From NCBI GenBank assembly GCA_949358305.1, contig OX442315.1, forward strand, positions 15,030,427 through 15,094,426: a DNA stretch of 64,000 nucleotides, read 5' to 3'. The position numbers were made by a program, and so were the translations under genes. Every line of letters begins with the position of its first letter. The stretch's first letter is position 1. This stretch comes from Strigamia acuminata. Lineage: Eukaryota > Arthropoda > Chilopoda > Geophilomorpha > Linotaeniidae. Under the pieces are notes generated by a model. That model searched no databases and was not told where the DNA came from. It was given only the letters and a program-made list of their open reading frames with translations. Positions 31,272 through 40,271 of the stretch are shown here, one piece after another.

Positions 31272-31449
31272 TAATGTGTTCTTGTGGAATGATGATTGCA
31301 ATAAAGTTGGATAAAGTTAGAGGACAGCCATGTTGTACGGTAAAATTGACATAAGTGATTTTAATAATGCAAAATAGTACAGGGGGCGCTCGCGTAAGCG
31401 GGCGCGTCATGAAATAACGTAAAATACAAAATGGAGTCAGGACACTCCA
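31272..31449 (-). repeat. Gypsy-1 5' LTR
   Basis: This is the 178-bp LTR that is 5' in element orientation. On the minus strand it is followed after two bases by a TGGCGACGAGAGATGG primer-like site (31254-31269), whose tRNA I could not assign. Confidence 0.9.
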
Positions 31450-31747
31450 TTTCCAAAACATCTGGACATTTAATTATCGTCGCTTTTACTAGAATGAATA
31501 AACTTTGTAAATTTAATTTGTTTGATTATTTTCGTCACCTACGGTCGAAATGACTTAAAAATGACGTGATTTTGTGGACAAATGGCAAATTGTTCAAAAA
31601 CCAACAAAGGGTAAGCGTCTGTAGTTATAGTAGGTCGCCGCAGAAAGTTGAAATATCGTAACAACAGACGAACATTTGAACGTGACAACACCGAAGCAGT
31701 AAAAATGGCGGATGGGAATTAGGCGTCCTGGGTTAGACAAAATTAAA
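31450..31747 (+). promoter_or_regulatory. 5' block of BTB copy C with small upstream ORF
   Basis: After the Gypsy-1 target duplicate, this stretch matches the 5' blocks of other copies: 'GTCGAAATGACTTAAAAATG', 'CGCAGAAAGTTGAAATA' and 'TTTGAACGTGACAACACCGA'. An upstream ORF of five codons plus stop (MADGN) lies at 31705-31722, 25 bases before the main ATG. I infer it is the 5' UTR or promoter region. Confidence 0.5.
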
Positions 31748-33448
31748 ATGGGTAACGCGAATACTGCGCCGTACCAGCCACACAAAAGGATCCGATTGAG
31801 TGACATTGAATCAAAACCATTGGTCGGAACTGAAGAGAATCACAAAGAAACACAAAAGAAATTAACGTTGACCAATTTGTACAACTCGAGAGACGACGCC
31901 AAAGCCGAAAGGGTCGTTCTGCAGTGCAAAAATGGACAGGTGCACGCCCACAAATGCGTCTTACTCGCTCGCAGTGACTACTTCCGAGCGATATTAAGTG
32001 AAGGCAGCCTCGAGAACGAACAAAACGTGATTTCCCTTCTTGACACATCAATGGAAGTCGTCAATATCATAATTAAATTCGTGTACGAACAAGATATTCC
32101 CATCCAAGACGAGATTTCGAACAAAGTGATGCGTGAATTAATGATGACAGCTGACAAAATGCTGTTAGAAGTTTTATTCGACAAGTGTTGGAACGAATAC
32201 TGCAACCCGATCACTCTGGATAAATTTTTAATTATTTGGCAGATTGCGGAAATGTTCGATCGCCAAGAAACGATCAACACGGTTCAAACATTCGTCGTCA
32301 AAAACATGAAACGTATTTCTGAAATTGACACCATTTCGGACATGAGTTTAACACAATTAGAAAGTCTTATTTTTATGTTAAGACCCGAAAAATTGGGCGA
32401 ATTTCTCATACTTGTGCTCAATTGGGATCTGAAGACACGCGACCGACGAGAAAACAACAACACTGAAGTTGTAATGGATTTCTTATCCAAATGCGGTGTA
32501 GAGAAACTTCCAGACTATTCGCTCCGGAAACTGATAAAAACTGATCTAATCATCGAATCAGCATGTTTGTTCGACGCTTTAAGCAACGAGGTCTCGTCCA
32601 TAGCCATGTCTACGTGGTTGACGACATTTGAGCGCGAAATTCGGATTTTTGTCTTCGAAATCGATTCGAAAACGTGCAAACATTCGGTCTCGGCGCTAAG
32701 CGACGAGAGTTGGACGCCCGGCTCGGGACAACTGGATCTAGGTGACGATAAAACACCATACGACTATTTTCCAAGCGTTTCGAGCACGGGGATCGTGTTT
32801 TATATCAGTTTAGACGACGGGAGGTTATGGGCCCTCGAGGGTGGCACGGAGAACATGGAGTTTCTTAGTGATCCGGAGAATTTAATAGAGATGGATGAAA
32901 TGACGAGTGAAACTGCAAATTGCACCCACGTGTACTTCAAACGTAGGAATTACCGGTTTTACCGTTTTCATTTTGAATACAGGGCTTGGTCTTTTGACTA
33001 CCCTGTCGATGACGATGTGGCTTTCAGGTGCTTACTTTTGGCAACAGCTGAAAATAAATATTTTGACCTGGATGAACAGCGTATTTTAATTGTGAATGAA
33101 CTGTCGGGGGATCTGACTGTGCGAGTGAAGTTGCCAGGCAGTTGGCAAAGTGTAAAGTGTAAAAGCCTGTGCATGAATTCGTCGGGGAAATTAATTTTTT
33201 TCCAAAAGTGTCCCGAAAGTTGTTTGTTAATTTACGATGTTGAAAGTGACGGTTGGAGAGTGGTTCCGTCGCCGGATATTACTGGTGAAGTAGTTCTGTA
33301 CGTTTCTTCGGACGACGACGACTGTTTGATATTCGAAAAAAGAAATACTGCGTATAATATTTATTCTTTGGAAACGATGGAGGTGGTGAAAGAGTATGCA
33401 ATCAAGGAGAATTTTGAAGGTTGCATCCATTTTGATGCGAGTTTTTGA
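31748..33448 (+). CDS. BTB-BACK-Kelch-like protein (copy C)
   Basis: This encodes 566 residues. The start MGNANTAPY matches the other copies; a GTG/ATG further upstream in frame (31712) lies in the conserved 5' block and is rejected. The layout is a basic leader (KRIRLSD, possible nuclear signal), BTB (about 42-152; 'HAHKCVLLARSDYFRAIL' replaces the usual AGSDYF by ARSDYF), BACK (about 157-287) and a Kelch-like C-terminal half ('SCLLIYDVESDGWRVVPSPD'). The tail is DASF. Gly 2 with Thr 6 fits an N-myristoylation pattern. It is probably functional, perhaps a Cullin-3 adaptor by family knowledge. It lies 0.3 kb after Gypsy-1. Confidence 0.9.
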   Translation: MGNANTAPYQPHKRIRLSDIESKPLVGTEENHKETQKKLTLTNLYNSRDDAKAERVVLQCKNGQVHAHKCVLLARSDYFRAILSEGSLENEQNVISLLDTSMEVVNIIIKFVYEQDIPIQDEISNKVMRELMMTADKMLLEVLFDKCWNEYCNPITLDKFLIIWQIAEMFDRQETINTVQTFVVKNMKRISEIDTISDMSLTQLESLIFMLRPEKLGEFLILVLNWDLKTRDRRENNNTEVVMDFLSKCGVEKLPDYSLRKLIKTDLIIESACLFDALSNEVSSIAMSTWLTTFEREIRIFVFEIDSKTCKHSVSALSDESWTPGSGQLDLGDDKTPYDYFPSVSSTGIVFYISLDDGRLWALEGGTENMEFLSDPENLIEMDEMTSETANCTHVYFKRRNYRFYRFHFEYRAWSFDYPVDDDVAFRCLLLATAENKYFDLDEQRILIVNELSGDLTVRVKLPGSWQSVKCKSLCMNSSGKLIFFQKCPESCLLIYDVESDGWRVVPSPDITGEVVLYVSSDDDDCLIFEKRNTAYNIYSLETMEVVKEYAIKENFEGCIHFDASF

Positions 33449-35420
33449 GTTGCGTGATCTGCCTTTAGACTTTTATTCGCCAACAGTTAATTAAATTGCA
33501 GTTTTTGATTTGTAGTAATGTGCTATTCACGTGATTAATTCACCATTGTAAACTCTAGATTTTGCTGGATGGACATGAGATTTTTGTTTTATTGTGTAAA
33601 AAGGTTAATTACCAACACGTTTGTACTTCTGAAATTTTCGACAATATATGGACATTTATTTCTAATTATGAGGATGACAAAGCAATAAAATTTGCAGATT
33701 CAATTTGTTCGATTATTTACTCATTCTTAATTAAAATTAAATCGATTCGTCTCATTGAAACAGTTTCTAGAGATGATACTCGCAGAATCTGCCGATTCCT
33801 TTCAAACGTAGTTGTACGGTAATCGGAGTAAGATAGAATAAGATGCAGCATGGTTTATATTTCCAACTTAAGGTTTTTATTTCAGTGAGTACAGATGTGA
33901 TAATTGCGTGATAGATGATGAACTTACCGCAAACGGTTTACGTTACATTATGACAGTTATGAGGGTTTTACAAACGTTATAAGCAAGAGACCGATGATAA
34001 GCATCATATATTCATAACAAGCGTTTTGGGAATACAACGAGCTTCGCTGCAACATACTTCAGTTCTCCATTTAAAGATAACAATAATGAAATCCGATTTG
34101 ACAAAATGGAGAAAAGATTGTAGTCTGTCTTCACTAATATTGAAACAGTAATGGAGTAAGTAAAATAACGAGGCCTTTGGTGTAGTTGGGATTTACATAA
34201 CCGACTAGTTATGCAAGGAGTTGCAGAAGGACAGCATCGCAATTCCACACAATTGATTGGCATGTAAACAATTCATAGATGGAGTTGAAAAGGACTTCCT
34301 AATGTGTCCACAGAGTCGCAATGCAAGATAAAAATATCTAGACGCACTCAGCTGTGCCAGTTACCAATTATTTTACAATTATGTGCCATAAAGTAGGGCA
34401 ATTAGGCATTTCTTGGGATTTTTGTTCATTGAAAATTACAAATTTTTCAAATTAAACAAAATAATGTACGTTGCTGAATAACATTTCAATGGGTTTTCGG
34501 TTTAACTTTATACCATGCACGTTTCTTAGTAAAATCTGGACATTTCTTTACCTTTTACTAGGATGAGAATGACAGATTAATACAATTTGTATATCTAATT
34601 TGTTTGGATTATTTTCTCATTTGAGTTTTAATCAAATGGCTGAAATTAAACCGGCTTATAACAATACGGGTGTCTCAATAAAATGTATATACAGTGTTCA
34701 ATTAAATATACATTAATCATTAGTTGTGGGCAGTGTTGTCTAACAAAAGTTTCTGGTGCAGTGTTTTCCGCTCTTTTGTTTGGTGTTTACGTTTTGACGA
34801 TCCGAGCTTTTGTTCTTAAGATATTTGCAATTTTATTTAATTTTTGTTCCAATTTGCTAAGTTTTGATTGCACTGCCGGTAGTCATTCCTGAATTTAAGA
34901 TTTTGTGGTATCTTTCAAATTTCTTTAGTGCTAGTTTTGTGTTTTTCTTCATATGTACCAGTATCAGATTGCATGAATTTTTGCTAGATTTTGTGAGATT
35001 ATGCTTCATTTTGTGATATCTTGCTAGATTTTGTGAAATTTTGTTAGGTTTTGTGAGATTTTACCTAAAGTAAAGTGGTATGGTATCAAAAGAGTGGTAC
35101 AGGTACCGTACAAATACCACAAATACTTTTTGAAAAGTACTGTATACCTTTACCGGTACCGCTGAAGAAATCCACAAAAGCACCATAACATCTGAATTCA
35201 GGAAAAAAGGCAAATTGTTCAAGGCAAAGGCAAATTGTTCAAAAATCAACAAAATGCCAACAATAGATAAACGTCTGTAGTTATAGGGAGTCGCCGCAGA
35301 AAGTTAAATATTGCAACAACAGATGGTGCCTGATGAACATTTGAACGTGACAACACCGAATCAGTAAAAATGGCGGATGGGAATTAGTCGTACTACTTTG
35401 GACAATTAGACAAAATTAAA
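33449..35420. other. Intergenic region of duplicated flanks and simple repeats
   Basis: The left part matches 1336-1783 plus 8585-9090 and gives the empty site for the insertion at 1784. About 34975-35060 is a degenerate tandem run of 'TAGATTTTGTGAGATTTTG', and 35085-35165 is rich in GGTACC-like motifs. Both recur at 59930-60160. The last about 170 bases are a BTB 5' block with the MADGN upstream ORF at 35370-35387. There is no supported gene. Confidence 0.6.
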
Positions 35421-37115
35421 ATGGGTAACACAAATACTGCGCCGTATAAGCCAAACAAAAGAATCCGATTGAGTGACAGTGAATTGAAACAACAGGTCGA
35501 AATTGAAAAGAATCGTCAAGAAACACAAAACAAATTCCTTTTGACCAATTTGTACAACTCGAGAGACGACGTCAAAGCCGAAACGGTCGTTCTGCAGTGC
35601 AAAGATGGACACGTGCACGCCCACAAATCCGTCTTACTCGCTGGCAGTGACTACTTCCGAGCGATATTAAGTGAAGGAAGCCTCGAGAACGAACAAAACG
35701 TGATATCTCTTCCTGACACATCAATGGAAGTCGTCAATATCATAATGAAATTCGTGTACGGACAAGACATTCCCATCCAAGACGAAATTTCGAACATAGT
35801 GATGCGTGAAATAATTATGACAGCTGACAAAATGCAGTTAGAAGTTTTATTCGACGAGTGTTGGAACGAGTACTGCAACCCGATCACTCTGGATAAATTT
35901 TTAAATATTTGGCAGATTGCGGAAATGTTCGATCGCCAAGAAACGATCAAGACGGTTCAAACATTCGTCGTAGAAAACATGAAACGTATTTCTGAGACTG
36001 ACTCGATTTCGGACATGACTGTAACACAACTAGAAAGTCTTATTTTCATGTTGTGTCCCGATAAATTGGGAGAATTTGTCGTATTCGTGATCAATTGGGA
36101 AATGAAGACTCGTGACCGACGAGGAAACAACAACACGGAAGTTGTAATGGATTTCCTATCCAAATGCGGTGTAGGGAAACTTCCAGACTATTCTCTACGG
36201 AAACTGATAAAAACTGATCTAGTCATCAAATCAACATGTTTGTTTGACGCTTTAACCAAGGAAGCCACGTCCAGAGCTCTGTCTAGGTGGACGACGACAT
36301 TTAAGCGTGAAATTCGGATTTTTGTCTTCGAAATCGATTCGGAAATTACACATTCGGTCTCGGCGCTAAGCGACAAGGGTTGGACGCCCGGCTCGGGAAA
36401 ACTCAATCTAGATTTCTTTCAAACACCAAACGATATTTTTCCGAGCCTTTCCAGCACGGGAAAAGTGTTTTATTTCAGTTTTTCCAAAATACATAAGCTG
36501 TTTTACGCCGTCGAGGGCGAAACGGACGACACGGGGATGTATAGTGATTTCGAAACTACAATAGACATCAATGAAATAACGAGTGAAACTGCGAATTGCG
36601 CCGAGGTGTACTTCCGACAGTCGACAAACGAATATTCGCACTTTCACTTTGAATCGAGGACCTGGTCTAGCTACGAATTTGCCATTCAGAACTTCAGGTG
36701 CTTTCTTTTGGCAACAACTGAAAAGAATTTTTTAGACCTGGATGAACGGCGCATTATGATTATCAATGAACTGTCGGGGGATCGGACTGTGCGGGAGAAG
36801 TTGCCAGGCAGTTGGCAAAGTGTAAAGTGTAAAAGTCTGCGCAGGAATTCGACGGGGAAATTGATTTTTTTCCAAAACAGTCCCGACAGCCGTTTGTTAA
36901 TTTACGATGTTGAAAGTGACGGTTGGTGTGTGGTTCCGTCGCCGAATATCACGGGTGACGTAGTTCTGTACGTTTCTTCCGACGACGACTGTTTGATATT
37001 CGAAAAAAGAAATAATGCGTGTAATATTTACTCTTTGGAGACGATGGAGGTGGTTAAAGAGTATGCGATCGAGGAAAATTTCGACGGTTGCATCTATTTT
37101 GATGCGAGCTTTTAG
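35421..37115 (+). CDS. BTB-BACK-Kelch-like protein (copy D)
   Basis: This encodes 564 residues starting MGNTNTAPYK. The leader carries a basic run KRIRLSD (13-19). BTB spans about 40-150 ('HVHAHKSVLLAGSDYFRAIL'), BACK about 155-285, and a divergent beta-rich Kelch-like half 295-560 ('SRLLIYDVESDGWCVVPSPN'), ending IYFDASF. Compared with copy C the BTB/BACK half is nearly the same, while 300-430 differs strongly. The start codon is in the context AAAATGGGTAAC, shared by all copies. No break is seen. Gly 2/Thr 6 is a possible myristoylation site. Confidence 0.92.
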   Translation: MGNTNTAPYKPNKRIRLSDSELKQQVEIEKNRQETQNKFLLTNLYNSRDDVKAETVVLQCKDGHVHAHKSVLLAGSDYFRAILSEGSLENEQNVISLPDTSMEVVNIIMKFVYGQDIPIQDEISNIVMREIIMTADKMQLEVLFDECWNEYCNPITLDKFLNIWQIAEMFDRQETIKTVQTFVVENMKRISETDSISDMTVTQLESLIFMLCPDKLGEFVVFVINWEMKTRDRRGNNNTEVVMDFLSKCGVGKLPDYSLRKLIKTDLVIKSTCLFDALTKEATSRALSRWTTTFKREIRIFVFEIDSEITHSVSALSDKGWTPGSGKLNLDFFQTPNDIFPSLSSTGKVFYFSFSKIHKLFYAVEGETDDTGMYSDFETTIDINEITSETANCAEVYFRQSTNEYSHFHFESRTWSSYEFAIQNFRCFLLATTEKNFLDLDERRIMIINELSGDRTVREKLPGSWQSVKCKSLRRNSTGKLIFFQNSPDSRLLIYDVESDGWCVVPSPNITGDVVLYVSSDDDCLIFEKRNNACNIYSLETMEVVKEYAIEENFDGCIYFDASF

Positions 37116-38213
37116 AATTAATAGTTGCCCCTCCATCAACAGTTGATATAATTGCAGTTTTTGAATTTTCCCGCGCGATTGTTATCTGTATCTAACTGTA
37201 GCGATTTATCGACCAATGTGAACGAATGTGAAGTTTCTGTTTTAATAAATTGTAAACTCGAATAAGGTCAATTAATCTCATTAAAACTGGTTCGTGGTTG
37301 TGGTTCGTGGTTGTCACCTATAGAAATTTATTTATTTATATATTTATTTATTTATTTATTTATTTATTTTGTAATTCATTAATTTATTGTCGTGATTGGC
37401 GACGGAGCAATGCAAAAGAACGAGCCCTGCCCAACGGAGTGGCGGCGAGTGGGCAAAAGAGTGGCCAACGTGCGGCGAAATGTGTGGTCAACGTGCAGAG
37501 ACTGGACTCGGAGGTTTATGGCCTTTAATCAGTGTCTATAGTACCCTAGGAGATAACGTTCTATTTCCCAATTGGTTGAGCCGGATGACGCCTACAGTAA
37601 GTGTGGACTATGCTCTATTACGTGGAAAGGTATTTCTGTTTATTTTCAATGAATTTCAGTGTAAAAAGTGATTAGAATAATGGATTTTATATATTTGAAA
37701 ATAAAATGTTTATTTTATTTGCTAAATAAGCTTTATTCCTTTTTAATCAATCAAACAATGTTAGCATAGTTTGTTGGTTTCTTATGGCAGGTAAACAAAG
37801 GTTTAGTTTTTTATTGGTTGTTTTGCCGAGTTAGAAAACAATTCTGGTGGCACAAAAAAGTAGCCCATATATGGGCTACTTTTTTGTGCCACTACACCTG
37901 TGATACGGCTGGAAATAGGACACCGTTATCTCGTCCAGTGTATACGGTCGGTATTTTATGCTTTTTCCATTGCTGCAGTGCATCTAACCAATATGCCGAC
38001 CATGCACTTAGGGTTTACCATGTTTAGGAGGTTCGAATTGCAATGGTGTTGATCAAAACCATGTCTTTAGTCAATGTGCTTCTCATCCGCAGATTGTTGA
38101 AATATTGCAACAACAGATGGTGCCTAACGAAGATTTGAACGTGACAACACCGAAGCAGTAAAAATGGGGAATGGGAATTAGTCATCTTACGTTAGACAAA
38201 ATTCAAAATTAAA
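37116..38213. other. Intergenic region with (TTTA)n tract and duplicated blocks
   Basis: The BTB 3' flank (as at 42491 and 50527) is followed by a TTTA microsatellite at 37326-37370. A GC-richer block at 37385-37520 recurs at 62445-62600, and a perfect palindrome follows (separate entry). The BTB 5' block at the end holds an upstream ORF variant (MGNGN, 38164-38181). There is no supported gene. Confidence 0.55.
37847..37892. repeat. Perfect 46-bp palindrome
   Basis: The two 23-base halves are exact reverse complements, with no spacer (GTGGCACAAAAAAGTAGCCC and onward, then its complement). It could be a collapsed foldback transposon, or it could form a hairpin if transcribed. Confidence 0.95.
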
Positions 38214-39887
38214 ATGGGTAACACAAATACTGCGCCGTTCAAGCCCCACAAAAGAATCCGATTGAGTGACATTGAATCAAAATCACCGGTAGAAATTGAA
38301 GAAAACCAATCAACATTGACCAAATTGTACAATTTAAGAAACGAGGCTAAAGACGAAACGGTTGTTCTGAAGTGCAAGGATGGGCACGTCCGTGCCCACA
38401 AATGCGTGTTAGTAAACGGCAGTGACTACTTTCGAGGAATATTGAGTGAAGGAAGCTTGGAGAATGAACAAAATACGATCTCCCTTCTCGACACATCAAT
38501 GGAAGTCGTCAATATCGTTATCAAATTCGTGTACGCGCAAGACATTCCCATCCAGCCAAAATTGCCGGACATCGTGATACGTGAAATTATTATGACCGCT
38601 GACAAAATGCAATTAAAAGGTTTATTCGACACGTTTTGGAACAATTATTGCGATCCTATAAGCTTGGATAAATTTGCATATGTTTGGCACATGGCAGAAT
38701 GGTTTAATCGAGGCGAAACGATCAAAGCAGTTCACACATTCGTCTTAAGAAACACAGAACAGATCTCGGAATCGGACGTGCTGTCGGACATCACTTTGAC
38801 ACAAATAGAAAGTGTTATTTTCAAGGTGAAACCTAATAAATTGGGGGAATTTCTCCTACTTCTACTAAATTGGGAAATGAATACGCAGGATCAACGAGGA
38901 AACAATAACGCGGTAGTTGTAACGGATTTTCTCTCCAAATGCCGTGTGATTGAGAATCTACCGGATTATTCACTTGAGAAACTGTTATCTACGGATATGG
39001 TCACCAAATCAAAATTTCTCTTCAACGCTTTAAGTAAGGAGCGCACGTCCAGGGCCAAGTCCAGCTGGTTGAAAACTTCTGCTCGAGAAATTCGAATTTT
39101 CGCCTTCCAATATGACTCGGGCGTGTGCAAGCCTTCAGTCTCGTTGCTTAGCGACGAGGATTGGATACCCAGCTTGGGACAACTCCATCTACGTGACGAC
39201 GAAACACCAGACGATTATTTTCCAAGCGTTTCCAGCACGGGCAAAGTGTTTTATTTCGCTTTTACCGAAGACCGTTTGCGGTTTTGCGCCGTCGAGGGCG
39301 AAACGAACTCTCTATTCTTTAGTAATGCAGGATCGACGGTGATTTTGGATAAAATGACGAGCGATACTGCGAATTGCGACGAGATATTTTTCCGACGAAC
39401 AAAAGATGAGTATTGGAGTTTTCAATTTGAATCGAAGTCGTGGCTGCAAACGTATTTTGACGAATACAAAAGCATCCTTTTGTCAACTGTTGAAAATTAT
39501 TTCTTCGACCTGGATGAACGCCGGATAAAAATTATGAATAAACGGTTAGGCAGTTTCACAACGAGAAAGAAATTGCCAGGCAGTTGGCAAAGTGTGAAGT
39601 GCAAAAATCTACGCAGCAATTCGACGGGGAAATTGATCTTTCACCAAAAATGTCCCGACAGTTGTTTGTTAGTTTACGATATTGTCAAAGATGGTTGGAG
39701 CGTGGTTCCATCGCCGAATATTACGGGTGACGTCATTATGTACGTTTCGTACGACGACGACTGTTTGATACTCGAGAAAACAAAAGTGGCGTGTAAGATT
39801 TATTCTTTGGAGACGATGACTGTGGTTAAAAAGTATGCGATCAAGGAGAATTTTGAAGGTTGCATTCATTTTGATGCGAGTTTTTAA
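38214..39887 (+). CDS. BTB-BACK-Kelch-like protein (copy E)
   Basis: This encodes 557 residues starting MGNTNTAPFK. It has a shorter linker than copies C and D between the leader and the BTB domain, which accounts for its length. BTB spans about 33-143 ('HVRAHKCVLVNGSDYFRGIL', with N in place of A before GSDYF) and BACK about 148-280. The C-terminal half resembles copies A, G and H rather than C and D ('EIRIFAFQYDSGVC'). Near the end is 'SCLLVYDIVKDGWSVVPSPN', and the tail is DASF. The array therefore contains at least two subfamilies defined by their C-terminal halves. No break is seen. Confidence 0.92.
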   Translation: MGNTNTAPFKPHKRIRLSDIESKSPVEIEENQSTLTKLYNLRNEAKDETVVLKCKDGHVRAHKCVLVNGSDYFRGILSEGSLENEQNTISLLDTSMEVVNIVIKFVYAQDIPIQPKLPDIVIREIIMTADKMQLKGLFDTFWNNYCDPISLDKFAYVWHMAEWFNRGETIKAVHTFVLRNTEQISESDVLSDITLTQIESVIFKVKPNKLGEFLLLLLNWEMNTQDQRGNNNAVVVTDFLSKCRVIENLPDYSLEKLLSTDMVTKSKFLFNALSKERTSRAKSSWLKTSAREIRIFAFQYDSGVCKPSVSLLSDEDWIPSLGQLHLRDDETPDDYFPSVSSTGKVFYFAFTEDRLRFCAVEGETNSLFFSNAGSTVILDKMTSDTANCDEIFFRRTKDEYWSFQFESKSWLQTYFDEYKSILLSTVENYFFDLDERRIKIMNKRLGSFTTRKKLPGSWQSVKCKNLRSNSTGKLIFHQKCPDSCLLVYDIVKDGWSVVPSPNITGDVIMYVSYDDDCLILEKTKVACKIYSLETMTVVKKYAIKENFEGCIHFDASF

Positions 39888-40271
39888 GTTGCATGATCTG
39901 CCTTTAGACTTTTATTCGCCAACAGGTAATAAAATTGCAGTTTTTTAATTGTTAACTGCAGTAACGTGCTATTCACGTGATTAATTGACCATTGTATACT
40001 CTAGATTTTGCTCGATGGATATGAGGTTTTTGTTTTATTGTGTAAAAAGGAGATTACCAATACATTTGTACTTGTGAATGTTTTGATAATATATGGACAG
40101 TTATTTATTTATTTCTAATGATGAGGATGACAAAGCAATACAATTTGTAGATTCAATTTGTTCGATTATTTACAACTGAATGTTTTTATTTCAGTGAGTA
40201 CAGGCTGTACTCACTGTACAGTACAGATGAGGTAATTGTGTGATAGATGATAAGATTAGCGTAATTGGTTT
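39888..40271. other. Duplicated 3' flank with small hairpin
   Basis: This matches the flanks after 1335 and 33448. A small inverted repeat, GTGAGTACAGGCTGTACTCAC, lies at about 40194-40214. There is no gene. Confidence 0.55.

Larger units (their letters stand above)
13343..31449 (-). mobile_element. Gypsy-1: Ty3/Gypsy retrotransposon, split by Gypsy-2
   Basis: Two identical 178-bp LTRs bound the element. The 5-bp duplication TTTCC (13338-13342 and 31450-31454) lies outside, and the paralogous flank near 9396 shows the unoccupied site. Without the nested 13.1-kb Gypsy-2 it is about 5.0 kb. Coding is on the minus strand: gag starts at 31116, is interrupted at 30836, resumes at 17713 and runs on through pol to 13659. 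The frames on the two sides of the nested insertion agree when one ACCG duplicate is disregarded, so it was intact when hit. A purine tract (AAGGGGATGA on the minus strand) adjoins the 3' LTR. Confidence 0.95.

Noticed and set aside
34980-35060. CRISPR-like regular repeats
   Set aside because: The 16-19-base units are adjacent and degenerate without unique spacers; the context is eukaryotic.
40194-40214. Small hairpin as a possible terminator or microRNA
   Set aside because: Only 9-bp arms in repeated flank sequence; no supporting context.
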